Assembly (NCBI GenBank): GCA_947627125.1
Contig: CANQUY010000049.1
Coordinates: 1-11,661 of the forward strand
Direction: 5' to 3'
Length of the DNA: 11,661 nucleotides
Source of the DNA: an uncultured Clostridia bacterium
GTDB lineage: Bacteria > Bacillota > Clostridia > Christensenellales > Borkfalkiaceae
Part shown: piece after piece, positions 1-5,496 of the stretch
Layout: every line of letters starts with the position of its first letter
Position numbering within the stretch: position 1 is the first letter of the stretch
Made by a program: the position numbers and the translations under genes
The notes under the pieces: generated by a model
The model's input: the letters and a program-made list of their open reading frames with translations, nothing else
The model's database searches: none
What the model was told of the DNA's origin: nothing

Positions 1-1
1 C

Positions 2-490
2 GTTTCGTCCGAGGAGGCCCGCCGCACCATCCGAACGCTCAACGACGCCGCGGAGAGCCTCTTTTCGGGCCTTTCGGACACCCTCCTCGTTGTCGCCGCA
101 GACCACGGGCAGGTCGATATAGGGGAGGAGATCGAACTGTATCGGGATACCGAGCTCACCTCTCTTTTAGAGTGGCCGCAATATCTGGAACCGCGGGCGG
201 CGGCATTCAAGGTCAAACAGGGTTGCGGCGAGCGGTTTGCGGAAGTTTTTCAAGAAAAATACGGCGAGGATTTTGTTCTCACGGAAACGGAACGGCTCAT
301 TCGGGAAAATTATTTCGGCGGAAATATCCCCAGGCACGCTGCCCTGCTCGGCGACTTCATCGCCATCGGAAAGACAGACAAGATCCTGCGGCTGCATGAA
401 CGCGGCCATCACTTCAAGGGGCATCACACCTCCCTCACCGAGGAGGAAATGCTGGTCCCCCTCATATTGGTTGGAAAGAAAAATGTGTGA
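2..490 (+). CDS. Alkaline phosphatase superfamily protein (nucleotide pyrophosphatase/phosphodiesterase type), 3' end only
   Basis: This frame is open from the left edge and ends at TGA 488-490, giving the last 162 residues of a longer protein. The fragment carries two metal-ligand signatures of the alkaline phosphatase superfamily. One is an Asp-His-Gly after a hydrophobic strand (LLVVAADHG, residues 28-36). The other is a C-terminal His cluster with GHHTS (residues 140-144) just before a final strand (MLVPLILVG). Members of the type I phosphodiesterase/nucleotide pyrophosphatase branch use two metal ions to hydrolyse phosphodiesters or phosphomonoesters. The nucleophile Ser/Thr and first metal site would lie upstream of the window, so the exact substrate cannot be read. 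No signal sequence or membrane segment is visible in this part. The closest alternative is another superfamily member such as a phosphoglycerate mutase-like or sulfatase-like enzyme. Confidence 0.8.
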   Translation, partial: VSSEEARRTIRTLNDAAESLFSGLSDTLLVVAADHGQVDIGEEIELYRDTELTSLLEWPQYLEPRAAAFKVKQGCGERFAEVFQEKYGEDFVLTETERLIRENYFGGNIPRHAALLGDFIAIGKTDKILRLHERGHHFKGHHTSLTEEEMLVPLILVGKKNV

Positions 491-517
491 AGGGATTTAG
501 AACGTCCCCGCCCCCTA

Positions 518-537
518 CCCCCTCCCCAAGGAGGGGG
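518..537. repeat. Short GC-rich hairpin element, possible weak terminator
   Basis: An 8-bp perfect stem (518-525 with 530-537) has the 4-base loop CCAA and is followed only by CTTT. The weak T-run makes it a poor intrinsic terminator for the phosphatase gene. A comparable C-run/G-run hairpin occurs at 7287-7299 in the other repeat cluster, so it is better seen as a repeat family member. Confidence 0.55.
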
Positions 538-555
538 CTTTGACCGCGTTCGGGC

Positions 556-703
556 AGCCCCGCGTCATTCTGAGAAGCGGAGAAGGACGAGAGGACGCGA
601 CTTGACCCGAAGAATCTCGCGGGGCGATGTTGAGAATGCGGCGAGATGCTTCGGTATGGCCCCCGTAGACTTCGTTCCACTCCCCTTCTCAGCATGACGC
701 CGC
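556..703 (+). repeat. Palindromic intergenic repeat R1, copy 1
   Basis: This 148-bp element has two nested inverted repeats. The outer arms are 563-576 and 686-699 (13 of 14 complementary). The inner arms are 607-620 and 641-654 (13 of 14), around a short centre. Its reverse complement recurs at 7314-7466 with the same arm sequences and more variable spacers. Conserved arms with variable loops resemble REP/BIME-type or MITE-like non-coding repeats. It encodes no transposase. Confidence 0.85.
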
Positions 704-713
704 AACACACTAA

Positions 714-770
714 CCTCCCGTGCGTTTCACGGGATCCTTCCCCTTCGCTACGCTCAGGGTCAAGATGAGC
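714..770 (-). repeat. Short intergenic repeat R2, copy 1
   Basis: Read on the minus strand, it contains CTGAGCGTAGCGAAG, then GGATCCC and AAACGCACGG. The same order of blocks occurs on the plus strand at 7202-7242 (CTGAGCAACGCGAAG, AATCCC, AAACGCACGG). In both places R2 lies outside the same end of R1. The match is imperfect, with small insertions and deletions, so the family assignment is by eye. Confidence 0.6.
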
Positions 771-862
771 GCGTGAGAGGAACTTTGTTGCGGTGTCCTC
801 TCGGGGCAGAAGGTGCATAGAATTCTATTGGAGGGGGGTAGCGAGAAGAGGATCCGTAAACA

Positions 863-1492
863 ATGGGAAAAACAAAAGACGGACACGCAGGTGTCCGAAA
901 AGTCATACAAGCGATCGTTTTTGCCATCTTAGCGCTTGCTGCGGCGGGCGCTGTTTTGGCATTGCACGGTCTTGTCGGCGGCGGTCTGTTCGGCTACGGG
1001 GCAAGAATCGTCATGTCCTCGTCGATGGAAGAAAATCCGAACGTCAGCGTGAACGGGGAAGCCATCAAGAGCATTCCCATCAGAAGTCTGATCGTCATAG
1101 AACTCCTGCCCGACCGTGAGGAGGAAAGGCAGACGTTCTATCAAGAGCTTCAAGTCGGGGACGTGTTGACCTTTTCCTACCGTGCCGCCGGTGAGAATAT
1201 CATCATTACGCACAGAGTACAGGAAATCGGGCGTAGCGGCAAGGGCTACAGGATCGCTCTGCGCGGCGACAGCGGAAACTTTGCGGGCACGCAGGTGATA
1301 GACACGGCCGATACGGAGAGCGAAAACCGTATCATCGGGAAAGTTGTCTATTGCAGTCATGCGCTCGGCGTCTTTCTCTGCTTTTTGCGTGAACCGCCCT
1401 TCTTCATCACGGTATGCATTCTGATCGCGGCAGTCATACTGCTGAATATTATCAAGAAGGGACATCTTCGGTCGAGCAAAACCCTCCTCTGA
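863..1492 (+). CDS. sipW: Signal peptidase I, SipW/ER type
   Basis: This 209-residue membrane serine protease should remove signal peptides at the outer face of the cytoplasmic membrane. An N-terminal membrane segment (about residues 14-38) leads to SSSME with predicted nucleophile Ser54. The His-type partner of SipW/eukaryotic enzymes follows in ITHRV (His117), replacing the Lys of ordinary bacterial LepB. A box-E-like LRGDSGN (133-139) follows, and a second membrane segment lies at about 180-200. SipW-type enzymes process TasA/camelysin-class substrates, and just such a gene begins 11 bases downstream. The ATG at 863 has a purine-rich ribosome site at 844-852 (AGAAGAGGA). The catalytic context is SSSM rather than the common SGSM. 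The stretch between Ser54 and the next strand, which includes a charged segment (PDREEE) at 83-88, seems longer than usual. No gene for a TapA-like accessory protein is adjacent. Confidence 0.88.
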   Translation: MGKTKDGHAGVRKVIQAIVFAILALAAAGAVLALHGLVGGGLFGYGARIVMSSSMEENPNVSVNGEAIKSIPIRSLIVIELLPDREEERQTFYQELQVGDVLTFSYRAAGENIIITHRVQEIGRSGKGYRIALRGDSGNFAGTQVIDTADTESENRIIGKVVYCSHALGVFLCFLREPPFFITVCILIAAVILLNIIKKGHLRSSKTLL

Positions 1493-1498
1493 GGAGGG
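1482..1498 (+). promoter_or_regulatory. Hairpin enclosing the ribosome site of the TasA-like gene
   Basis: CCCTCCTC (1482-1489) and GAGGAGGG (1491-1498) are perfect complements separated by one base. A realistic fold pairs 1482-1487 with 1493-1498 around a 5-base loop. The right arm is the Shine-Dalgarno sequence of the gene starting at 1504, and the left arm lies in the last codons of the signal peptidase gene. Ribosomes finishing that gene, whose stop is at 1490-1492, would melt the stem, which suggests translational coupling. Confidence 0.6.
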
Positions 1499-1503
1499 AT
1501 AAC

Positions 1504-2127
1504 ATGAAGAAAAAGATATTTGCACTCGTTACCGCACTCATTTTCTGCTGCTTTGCATTTGCGATCGGCGGGACTTACGCCCTCTACGACGAAACGATCT
1601 CCACACGGAATCATCTCGCAGCGGGAACGCTGACGGCATCTCTTGTGCGGCAAAAATTGACCACGGTCACCCTCGGAAGCAAGGGATATCTCGAAACCAC
1701 GGTCGATGACGCCGATAAGGACTTTACTGCGGACACTTCCGATAATATTTTCGACGTCACCGCGGATGAATTGGTGGCCCCCGGGAGCAGTTTCACCGTC
1801 GATATGGTCATCAAAAACAACGGGAACGTGGCTTTCTATTACTATGTAGAAGTCTATTTTAATTCGATCGTGAGCAATGAAACCTTTGCGTCCATGCTGA
1901 AACTTTCGGTCGAAACCGAAAAGAACGTCAAGCGGGAGGCGTTCATCAAAGACGGCCTGACGCTTGGCGAGGACGAATTTGGACTCGGCACCGTCGAAGT
2001 GGGTGGCGAAGAAACCTTCACCGTCAAACTTGAGTTTATTGATAACGGAAACAACAATAAGGCGGAGGGCAAGTTTGTGCAGTTTGATCTGCGCATCCAT
2101 GCCATCCAAAGGATCAATGCAGAATGA
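1504..2127 (+). CDS. TasA/camelysin-like secreted protein with SipW-dependent signal peptide
   Basis: The 207-residue product starts with a SipW-type signal sequence. It has a Lys cluster (MKKK), a hydrophobic core, then GGTYALY at 22-28 and AAGTL shortly after, the usual hallmark of SipW-processed proteins. Cleavage is predicted after Ala26 by analogy with TasA. The mature part is a beta-rich single domain with an SFTVDMVIKNNGNVAFYY-type strand (about residues 97-114), typical of the TasA/camelysin fold, whose members form surface or matrix fibres. No membrane anchor or sorting signal is seen at the C-terminus. The ATG at 1504 was chosen over upstream starts inside the peptidase gene because GGAGGG at 1493-1498 sits 5 bases before it and the signal peptide begins there. 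It is the likely substrate of the upstream peptidase. A fibre role is inference, and a different secreted SipW substrate is possible. Confidence 0.85.
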   Translation: MKKKIFALVTALIFCCFAFAIGGTYALYDETISTRNHLAAGTLTASLVRQKLTTVTLGSKGYLETTVDDADKDFTADTSDNIFDVTADELVAPGSSFTVDMVIKNNGNVAFYYYVEVYFNSIVSNETFASMLKLSVETEKNVKREAFIKDGLTLGEDEFGLGTVEVGGEETFTVKLEFIDNGNNNKAEGKFVQFDLRIHAIQRINAE

Positions 2128-2135
2128 CCTCTGCG

Positions 2136-2170
2136 GCGCGTCGGAGCCCTGCTCCGATGCGCTTTTTCTT
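2136..2170 (+). terminator. Intrinsic terminator of the sipW/TasA-like operon
   Basis: An 11-bp stem (2136-2146 with 2152-2162, one G-T wobble) has a 5-base loop and runs straight into a T-rich tail (TTTTTCTTT). It begins 8 bases after the stop codon. Confidence 0.88.
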
Positions 2171-2173
2171 TAT

Positions 2174-2203
2174 AAAAAGCGAGGACAACAGCCCCCGCTT
2201 TCT
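2174..2203 (-). terminator. Intrinsic terminator of the flavodoxin/ferredoxin gene
   Basis: Read on the minus strand, AAAGCGGGGG pairs with the TCCTCGCTTT segment across a short CTGTTG-containing loop with one wobble, then a T-run follows. It lies just beyond the stop at 2210-2212. Together with the plus-strand terminator it separates two convergent genes. Confidence 0.7.
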
Positions 2204-2209
2204 CTGTAT

Positions 2210-2986
2210 TTATGATATAAATTTTTCAAGCCTGTACTGTTCTACAACTTCTTTTCCGACCAAAGTGATTGCCTGTTGCGGACACTCGCTGATACAGCGG
2301 TAGCACATAGTACATTTCCCGTGGGGCGTTGCGATTTGATTTTCGATGGTCAGATTTTTCATCGGGCAAATGCTTTCGCAAACGCTGCACCCAACGCAAC
2401 GCGCCTTGTCGATCTTTAATTTGTCGGAATAGCTCCTCGTCTTGCCGTAAAACCAGAGCCTTTGACCAAACAAGCCAACAAGATGAGAAAAGAATCCCAA
2501 GCCGTTTTGCGGATATTTCCCGTTTCTGATTTGTAAAATCGAACGCTCGATCTTTTCTTCCGCGCGGCGAATGATCTCCATTTTCTCTTCCTTGCTTTTC
2601 TTCAAAAGTTTACTGTCACAGACGCTGTCAGGCATTTTGAGGTGCAGACCGCCCAAGATAGAAGCGCCGCACTTTTTCAAAAGTCTTGCCGAACAACCCG
2701 CCCCGTCCCCGCTGAACGCGCCCATTGTTGCAAGACAAAAGACCTTTTTCTCCTTCCATAGCGCGGCGTTGCGGACGATATGATCCCGCACCATTTTTGG
2801 TACGCTCGAATACTGCACGGGATAGCCGAGGACAACGTACTCATATTTTTTCAATGCAGAAAGAGCGGTTTCATCTTCGATTGCAAAGACAGGCGCATTT
2901 TCGTCCAACAATTTTACGAATTTTTCAACGCAAAACTTTGTATTACCCGTACCGCTCAGATAAATTGCACAATATTTCTTTTCCAT
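2210..2986 (-). CDS. EFR1-type flavodoxin-like / 2[4Fe-4S] ferredoxin fusion protein
   Basis: The 258-residue protein joins a flavodoxin-like domain to a bacterial ferredoxin domain. The N-terminus has the FMN phosphate loop SGTGNT (residues 11-16), followed by the alternating strands of a flavodoxin fold, including YVVLGYPV. The C-terminus carries two CxxCxxCxxxCP clusters, Cys197/200/203/207 and Cys225/228/231/235, enough for two [4Fe-4S] centres. Such proteins are predicted cytoplasmic electron carriers in anaerobes, though the partner is usually unknown. Upstream in-frame GTG/ATG codons (up to 3028) would add 14 residues, but they overlap the -10 box. The ATG at 2984-2986 directly precedes the flavodoxin core, so I chose it. 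The gene stands alone between convergent and codirectional neighbours, with its own promoter and terminator. No redox-enzyme gene is adjacent. Confidence 0.87.
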   Translation of the reverse strand: MEKKYCAIYLSGTGNTKFCVEKFVKLLDENAPVFAIEDETALSALKKYEYVVLGYPVQYSSVPKMVRDHIVRNAALWKEKKVFCLATMGAFSGDGAGCSARLLKKCGASILGGLHLKMPDSVCDSKLLKKSKEEKMEIIRRAEEKIERSILQIRNGKYPQNGLGFFSHLVGLFGQRLWFYGKTRSYSDKLKIDKARCVGCSVCESICPMKNLTIENQIATPHGKCTMCYRCISECPQQAITLVGKEVVEQYRLEKFIS

Positions 2987-3012
2987 TTTCCCGCAGATTC
3001 CCCATTTATTAA

Positions 3013-3041
3013 ATTGTATCATAAACACAGGCCAAAATCAA
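3013..3041 (-). promoter_or_regulatory. Sigma-A promoter of the flavodoxin/ferredoxin gene
   Basis: On the minus strand, TTGATT (3036-3041) and TACAAT (3013-3018) are separated by 17 bases. Transcription would start near 3005, leaving a leader of about 20 bases before the ATG at 2986. The -35 box lies in the left arm of the palindrome at 3035-3131. Confidence 0.75.
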
Positions 3042-3131
3042 GCGGTCAAAAAGTGGTTTTGGCATTTAAGCATGCGTTTGTCATAGACAAGCTCACGCCT
3101 AAATGCCATTAAATATTCTTTCGCTTGATTT
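3035..3131. repeat. 97-bp nested imperfect palindrome (MITE-like or structured element)
   Basis: The terminal arms AAATCAAGCG (3035-3044) and CGCTTGATTT (3122-3131) are perfectly complementary. Inside them, TGGCATTTA (3060-3068) pairs with TAAATGCCA (3100-3108). At the centre, TTGTC (3078-3082) pairs with GACAA (3086-3090) around a 3-base loop. The concentric arrangement can fold as one long hairpin or cruciform. No coding role or clear target-site duplication was seen. Confidence 0.7.
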
Positions 3132-3250
3132 CTCCGTGATGCCGTGCCCCGCGGCGGCGAAACTGTTATAAATGCGGCATTTTCTGAAAAAATATAACAA
3201 AAAAGGCCTGTTTTCCCCTGCATTTGACCGTTTCCCCCTCATTTTTTCAC
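3132..3250. other. AT-rich intergenic stretch
   Basis: Little is recognisable. A 6-bp inverted repeat, ATGCCG with CGGCAT, surrounds a GC-rich centre (about 3138-3181). The rest is A/T-rich and T/C-rich tracts leading into the terminator of the minus-strand fusion gene. No gene is supported. Confidence 0.5.
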
Positions 3251-3301
3251 AAAAAAACCGCTCCCTTTTCGTAAGATTTTCATCTTCTCTTAAGGGAGCG
3301 G
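3251..3301 (-). terminator. Intrinsic terminator of the HAD-guanylate kinase fusion gene
   Basis: A perfect 10-bp stem (3258-3267 with 3292-3301) has an internal small hairpin in its loop and is followed on the minus strand by seven T residues (3251-3257). It lies 14 bases past the stop codon at 3316-3318. Confidence 0.92.
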
Positions 3302-3315
3302 AGAGCTATTGGGGA

Positions 3316-4422
3316 TTACTGTCTGACGAGTTCCAAAATTTGGTTGACGGCGGAGGTGATGTCGTCGCCGACGTTGACTTCCACGTCGCACACCTCGCTG
3401 TTGCGGTATTCAAAGTCCAAAGACATGATGCGCCGCGTCTTGTCGTCGAGGTCGATATCGCGGCTGATGATGCTCTTGATCGCCGCCGCCCTATCTCTGC
3501 GCGTAAAGACGAGCATGGCCCTTTCCCTGTAGAGGTTCTTGAGGGTGATCGCCCCGCAGATGTCAATGGGAATGACGGCGATATGCCCCCTCTGCACGAT
3601 GCCGTCGATGTCCTTTTGGGAAGTACCGAAGTGATAGCCGCTGTAGACCGTTGTTTCAAAATAGTGGCCCGCGCGCAGTTCCTCCAAAAATTGCTCCTCG
3701 TGAATGAAGCGGTAGGCCCCTTCCCCTTCCGTCTTGCGGCGGGGACGGGTGGTGGAAGTGAGGGGCTTTTCAAACTGAGGAAGCTCCGTGAGAGCGGCGG
3801 CGATCTCCGTCTTGGAGGAGCCAGAAGGCCCCACGAGGCATAATACGCCCCCCTCTCTGAGGCAGGGGAATTTTTCGGCAAAAGAATTCCTCACCATCTC
3901 GCAGAAATGGAGGAAATCGTCGTAGCTGTTGACGGAGAGGAGTCCCGAGAGGCCCGAATTCCACGGCTTGCGGAAGAGGACGGGATAGGCGGCGCGGGAG
4001 CTCGAAATGTTGTGGGCGCCGTCGTCGAGCATGATATCCAGCGAAATAACGTCCTTCCTCGTTCCCATCATGATATTCTGCGGGGGGATCTCGGGGAAAT
4101 CCTTCAAGAGCCGCTCCGCCCTCGCGCTCATGACGCAGGCGGGCACGGCTGTGATGAAGAACACGTCCGCGATCTCCGAAAGTTTCTTGACGAATTCCTG
4201 TGCGCCGGGGGAAATGGGCTGCGTGCTCACGAAGTCGGGATCCGAATAGAGGGCGACCCGCTCTTCTCCGTGCCGCTCGGAGCCTCCCCATGTCTTGATA
4301 TCCTCGATCCTGATGGGTTCCTCGTCGGGATGGCGGCGGTTGATGATGTCCACCGCATAGGAATTGCATTCGTAAAGTGTGTCGTCAACGTCAAGGCCGA
4401 TCCGTATTCTGTACTTTCTCAT
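3316..4422 (-). CDS. Fusion of HAD 5'-nucleotidase-like and guanylate kinase-like domains
   Basis: This 368-residue protein holds two nucleotide-acting domains. Residues 1-170 match a HAD phosphatase of the deoxyribonucleotidase type: motif I GLDVDDTLY (Asp11, Asp13), motif II FFITA (Thr91), a basic residue at 122-123, and motif IV DIMLDDGAHN (Asp133/134). Residues 190-368 match guanylate kinase: P-loop GPSGSSKT (198-205), STTRPRR (223-229), YRF, HYFETT, SGYHFGT and PIDICGA, in the family order. The P-loop has Ser203 where Walker A normally has Gly. An upstream ATG at 4464 lies inside the promoter. The ATG at 4420-4422 has AGGAGA just before it and leads directly into HAD motif I, so it is the start. 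Family knowledge predicts NMP dephosphorylation by one half and NMP phosphorylation by the other. Whether both halves are active is unknown. The gene is monocistronic and divergent from a DHH/DHH/SurE operon. Confidence 0.82.
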   Translation of the reverse strand: MRKYRIRIGLDVDDTLYECNSYAVDIINRRHPDEEPIRIEDIKTWGGSERHGEERVALYSDPDFVSTQPISPGAQEFVKKLSEIADVFFITAVPACVMSARAERLLKDFPEIPPQNIMMGTRKDVISLDIMLDDGAHNISSSRAAYPVLFRKPWNSGLSGLLSVNSYDDFLHFCEMVRNSFAEKFPCLREGGVLCLVGPSGSSKTEIAAALTELPQFEKPLTSTTRPRRKTEGEGAYRFIHEEQFLEELRAGHYFETTVYSGYHFGTSQKDIDGIVQRGHIAVIPIDICGAITLKNLYRERAMLVFTRRDRAAAIKSIISRDIDLDDKTRRIMSLDFEYRNSEVCDVEVNVGDDITSAVNQILELVRQ

Positions 4423-4452
4423 ATTCTCTCCTATGAAAAATCTTTGCATTTT

Positions 4453-4481
4453 ATTATACTTCATAACATTCCTTTTGTCAA
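4453..4481 (-). promoter_or_regulatory. Consensus sigma-A promoter of the HAD-guanylate kinase gene
   Basis: On the minus strand, TTGACA (4476-4481) and TATAAT (4453-4458) are exact consensus hexamers with a 17-base spacer. Transcription should start near 4446, giving a leader of about 24 bases that contains AGGAGA before the ATG at 4422. It excludes the in-frame ATG at 4464 as a start. Confidence 0.93.
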
Positions 4482-4497
4482 GTGCAGGCCTGAAATG

Positions 4498-4526
4498 TTG
4501 ACAAAAACATGAAAATATGATACAAT
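4498..4526 (+). promoter_or_regulatory. Sigma-A promoter of the DHH-DHH-surE operon
   Basis: TTGACA (4498-4503) and TACAAT (4521-4526) have a 17-base spacer. Transcription should start near 4533, about 25 bases before the ATG at 4558, with an AGGGAGA ribosome site between. The -35 box lies 16 bases from the divergent -35 box at 4476-4481. Confidence 0.92.
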
Positions 4527-4557
4527 TATTTTTCTAAGTCTATATAGGGAGATTTTT

Positions 4558-5496
4558 ATGTTCAACGAAGCATATCGGCTCATCCAAGAATTCGGCACCA
4601 TCATCATCCACCGCCATGCGCATCCCGACGGGGACGCCATGGGAAGCCAGATCGGGCTCTACTATCTCATCAAAGACAATTTCCCCGAAAAGAAGGTCTA
4701 CATGGTCGGCGACGTCGCGACCCGACTCCCCTTCATCGACATTCCGATGGACGAGATCCCCGACGAAACGTACGAACATGCCCTCGCGGTCGTCCTCGAC
4801 TGCCGCTCTTCCCATCTCATCTGCGACGAGAGGTACAGGACCGCCGAAAAGACCCTCCGCTTCGACCACCACATCTACTGCGAAAAGATCTGCGACGTAG
4901 ACGTTGTGGAGAGCTCCTGCGAGAGCGCGTGCGGCCTCGTGACATGGTTCGCAAGGGAAACGGGGCTCAAGCTCTCCGTGAACTCCGCGACCTACCTCTA
5001 TATGGGCATGGTGACGGACAGCGGCAGGTTCGTGTTCGACTCCGTCACTTCCCGCACCTTTGAACTCGCCGCCTTCCTCCTCTCCCAGCCCATCGACCTG
5101 AGCGGCCTCTATTACAACCTCTACGCCGAGGATTTTTCCAAGATCATCGAGGAGGCGGACAACAAGCACAGGATCAAGTTCACCGAAAACAACGTCGCCT
5201 ATATCTACACGACAATGGAGGAACTGCCCAAGAACAGCGACGCTGCGCCCGTGGTTTCCTCGGGCATGGTCGGGCTCATGCACGACATCAAGGGCGTGTT
5301 TATTTGGGTAAACTTTACCGAGGCGGATGACGGCGTGCATGTAGAGCTTCGCTCCAACCGCTACAATATCAACCCCATCGCCGTGAAATACGGCGGCGGC
5401 GGACACAAGCGGGCGAGCGGGTGCATCGTGCCCGACAGAGAAACAGCAATGAAGCTCCTTGACGATTTGAATACGCTTGCGGGGGAACCGGCATGA
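4558..5496 (+). CDS. DHH/DHHA1 phosphoesterase, NrnA-like (first of a tandem pair)
   Basis: This 312-residue cytoplasmic enzyme has the full DHH phosphoesterase layout. It shows HAHPDGDAMGS (residues 20-30, metal-binding His22, Asp24, Asp26), a VVLDC strand with Asp81, the DHH signature at 103-105, GMVTDSGRF with Asp154, and the C-terminal DHHA1 substrate loop GGGGHKRASG (279-288). NrnA-type members are about this long and hydrolyse nanoRNA, pAp or pApA to 5'-mononucleotides with Mn ions. Here the DT[GS] usually seen at motif III reads DCRSS, unlike the next gene, so specificity may differ. The ATG at 4558 follows an AGGGAGA ribosome site, and the stop overlaps the next start as ATGA. RecJ or inorganic pyrophosphatase are less likely given length and domain order. 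Confidence 0.88.
   Translation: MFNEAYRLIQEFGTIIIHRHAHPDGDAMGSQIGLYYLIKDNFPEKKVYMVGDVATRLPFIDIPMDEIPDETYEHALAVVLDCRSSHLICDERYRTAEKTLRFDHHIYCEKICDVDVVESSCESACGLVTWFARETGLKLSVNSATYLYMGMVTDSGRFVFDSVTSRTFELAAFLLSQPIDLSGLYYNLYAEDFSKIIEEADNKHRIKFTENNVAYIYTTMEELPKNSDAAPVVSSGMVGLMHDIKGVFIWVNFTEADDGVHVELRSNRYNINPIAVKYGGGGHKRASGCIVPDRETAMKLLDDLNTLAGEPA

Larger units (their letters stand above)
491..862. other. 372-bp intergenic region made mostly of repeats
   Basis: No credible gene is present. From left to right it contains a GC-rich hairpin (518-537), a double palindrome (556-703), a second short repeat (714-770), and a 7-bp inverted repeat, GAGAGGA 775-781 with TCCTCTC 796-802. The ribosome site of the next gene follows. 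I found no convincing sigma-A promoter for the signal peptidase gene. A TAGAAT at 818-823 lacks a recognisable -35 box. Open frames here on either strand are translations of the repeats and show no family features. Confidence 0.7.

Noticed and set aside
518..540. Terminator for the alkaline phosphatase-type gene
   Set aside because: The stem is strong but only CTTT follows, and a similar hairpin occurs in the other repeat cluster; kept as a repeat with only weak terminator potential.
556..703. CRISPR-like repeat
   Set aside because: There is only one copy here, with nested palindromes; no regularly spaced units or cas genes.
462..818. Minus-strand 118-codon open frame across the repeat cluster
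   Set aside because: It is a translation of the R1 and R2 repeats (low-complexity Ser/Arg-rich, no fold or family motif, no ribosome site); frames of this type arise wherever such repeats occur.
929..2109. Minus-strand open frames opposite the sipW and TasA-like genes (929-1525 and 1357-2109)
   Set aside because: They are antisense to two genes with clear motifs, ribosome sites and a shared terminator; the products are His/Asp/Arg-rich without recognisable domains.
3035..3131. Riboswitch or other structured RNA candidate
   Set aside because: On the minus strand most of the element lies upstream of the predicted transcript start, so it would not be in the mRNA leader; no known riboswitch core was recognised.
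3038..3223. 61-codon minus-strand frame over the nested palindrome, a possible small protein
   Set aside because: Its sequence is dictated by the palindrome and flanking repeats, with no ribosome site seen; the palindrome explains the DNA conservation better than coding.
3172..3843. Plus-strand open frame opposite the HAD-guanylate kinase gene
   Set aside because: It runs through that gene's terminator and antisense coding region, and shows no domain features or ribosome site.
3907..4512. Plus-strand open frame opposite the HAD domain and its promoter
   Set aside because: Antisense shadow in a GC-rich gene; it crosses both divergent promoters and has no motif.
4540..5406. Minus-strand 288-codon open frame opposite the first DHH gene
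   Set aside because: Its Val/Asp/Gly/His-rich translation is typical of reading GC-rich codons on the opposite strand; the plus strand has full DHH motifs.
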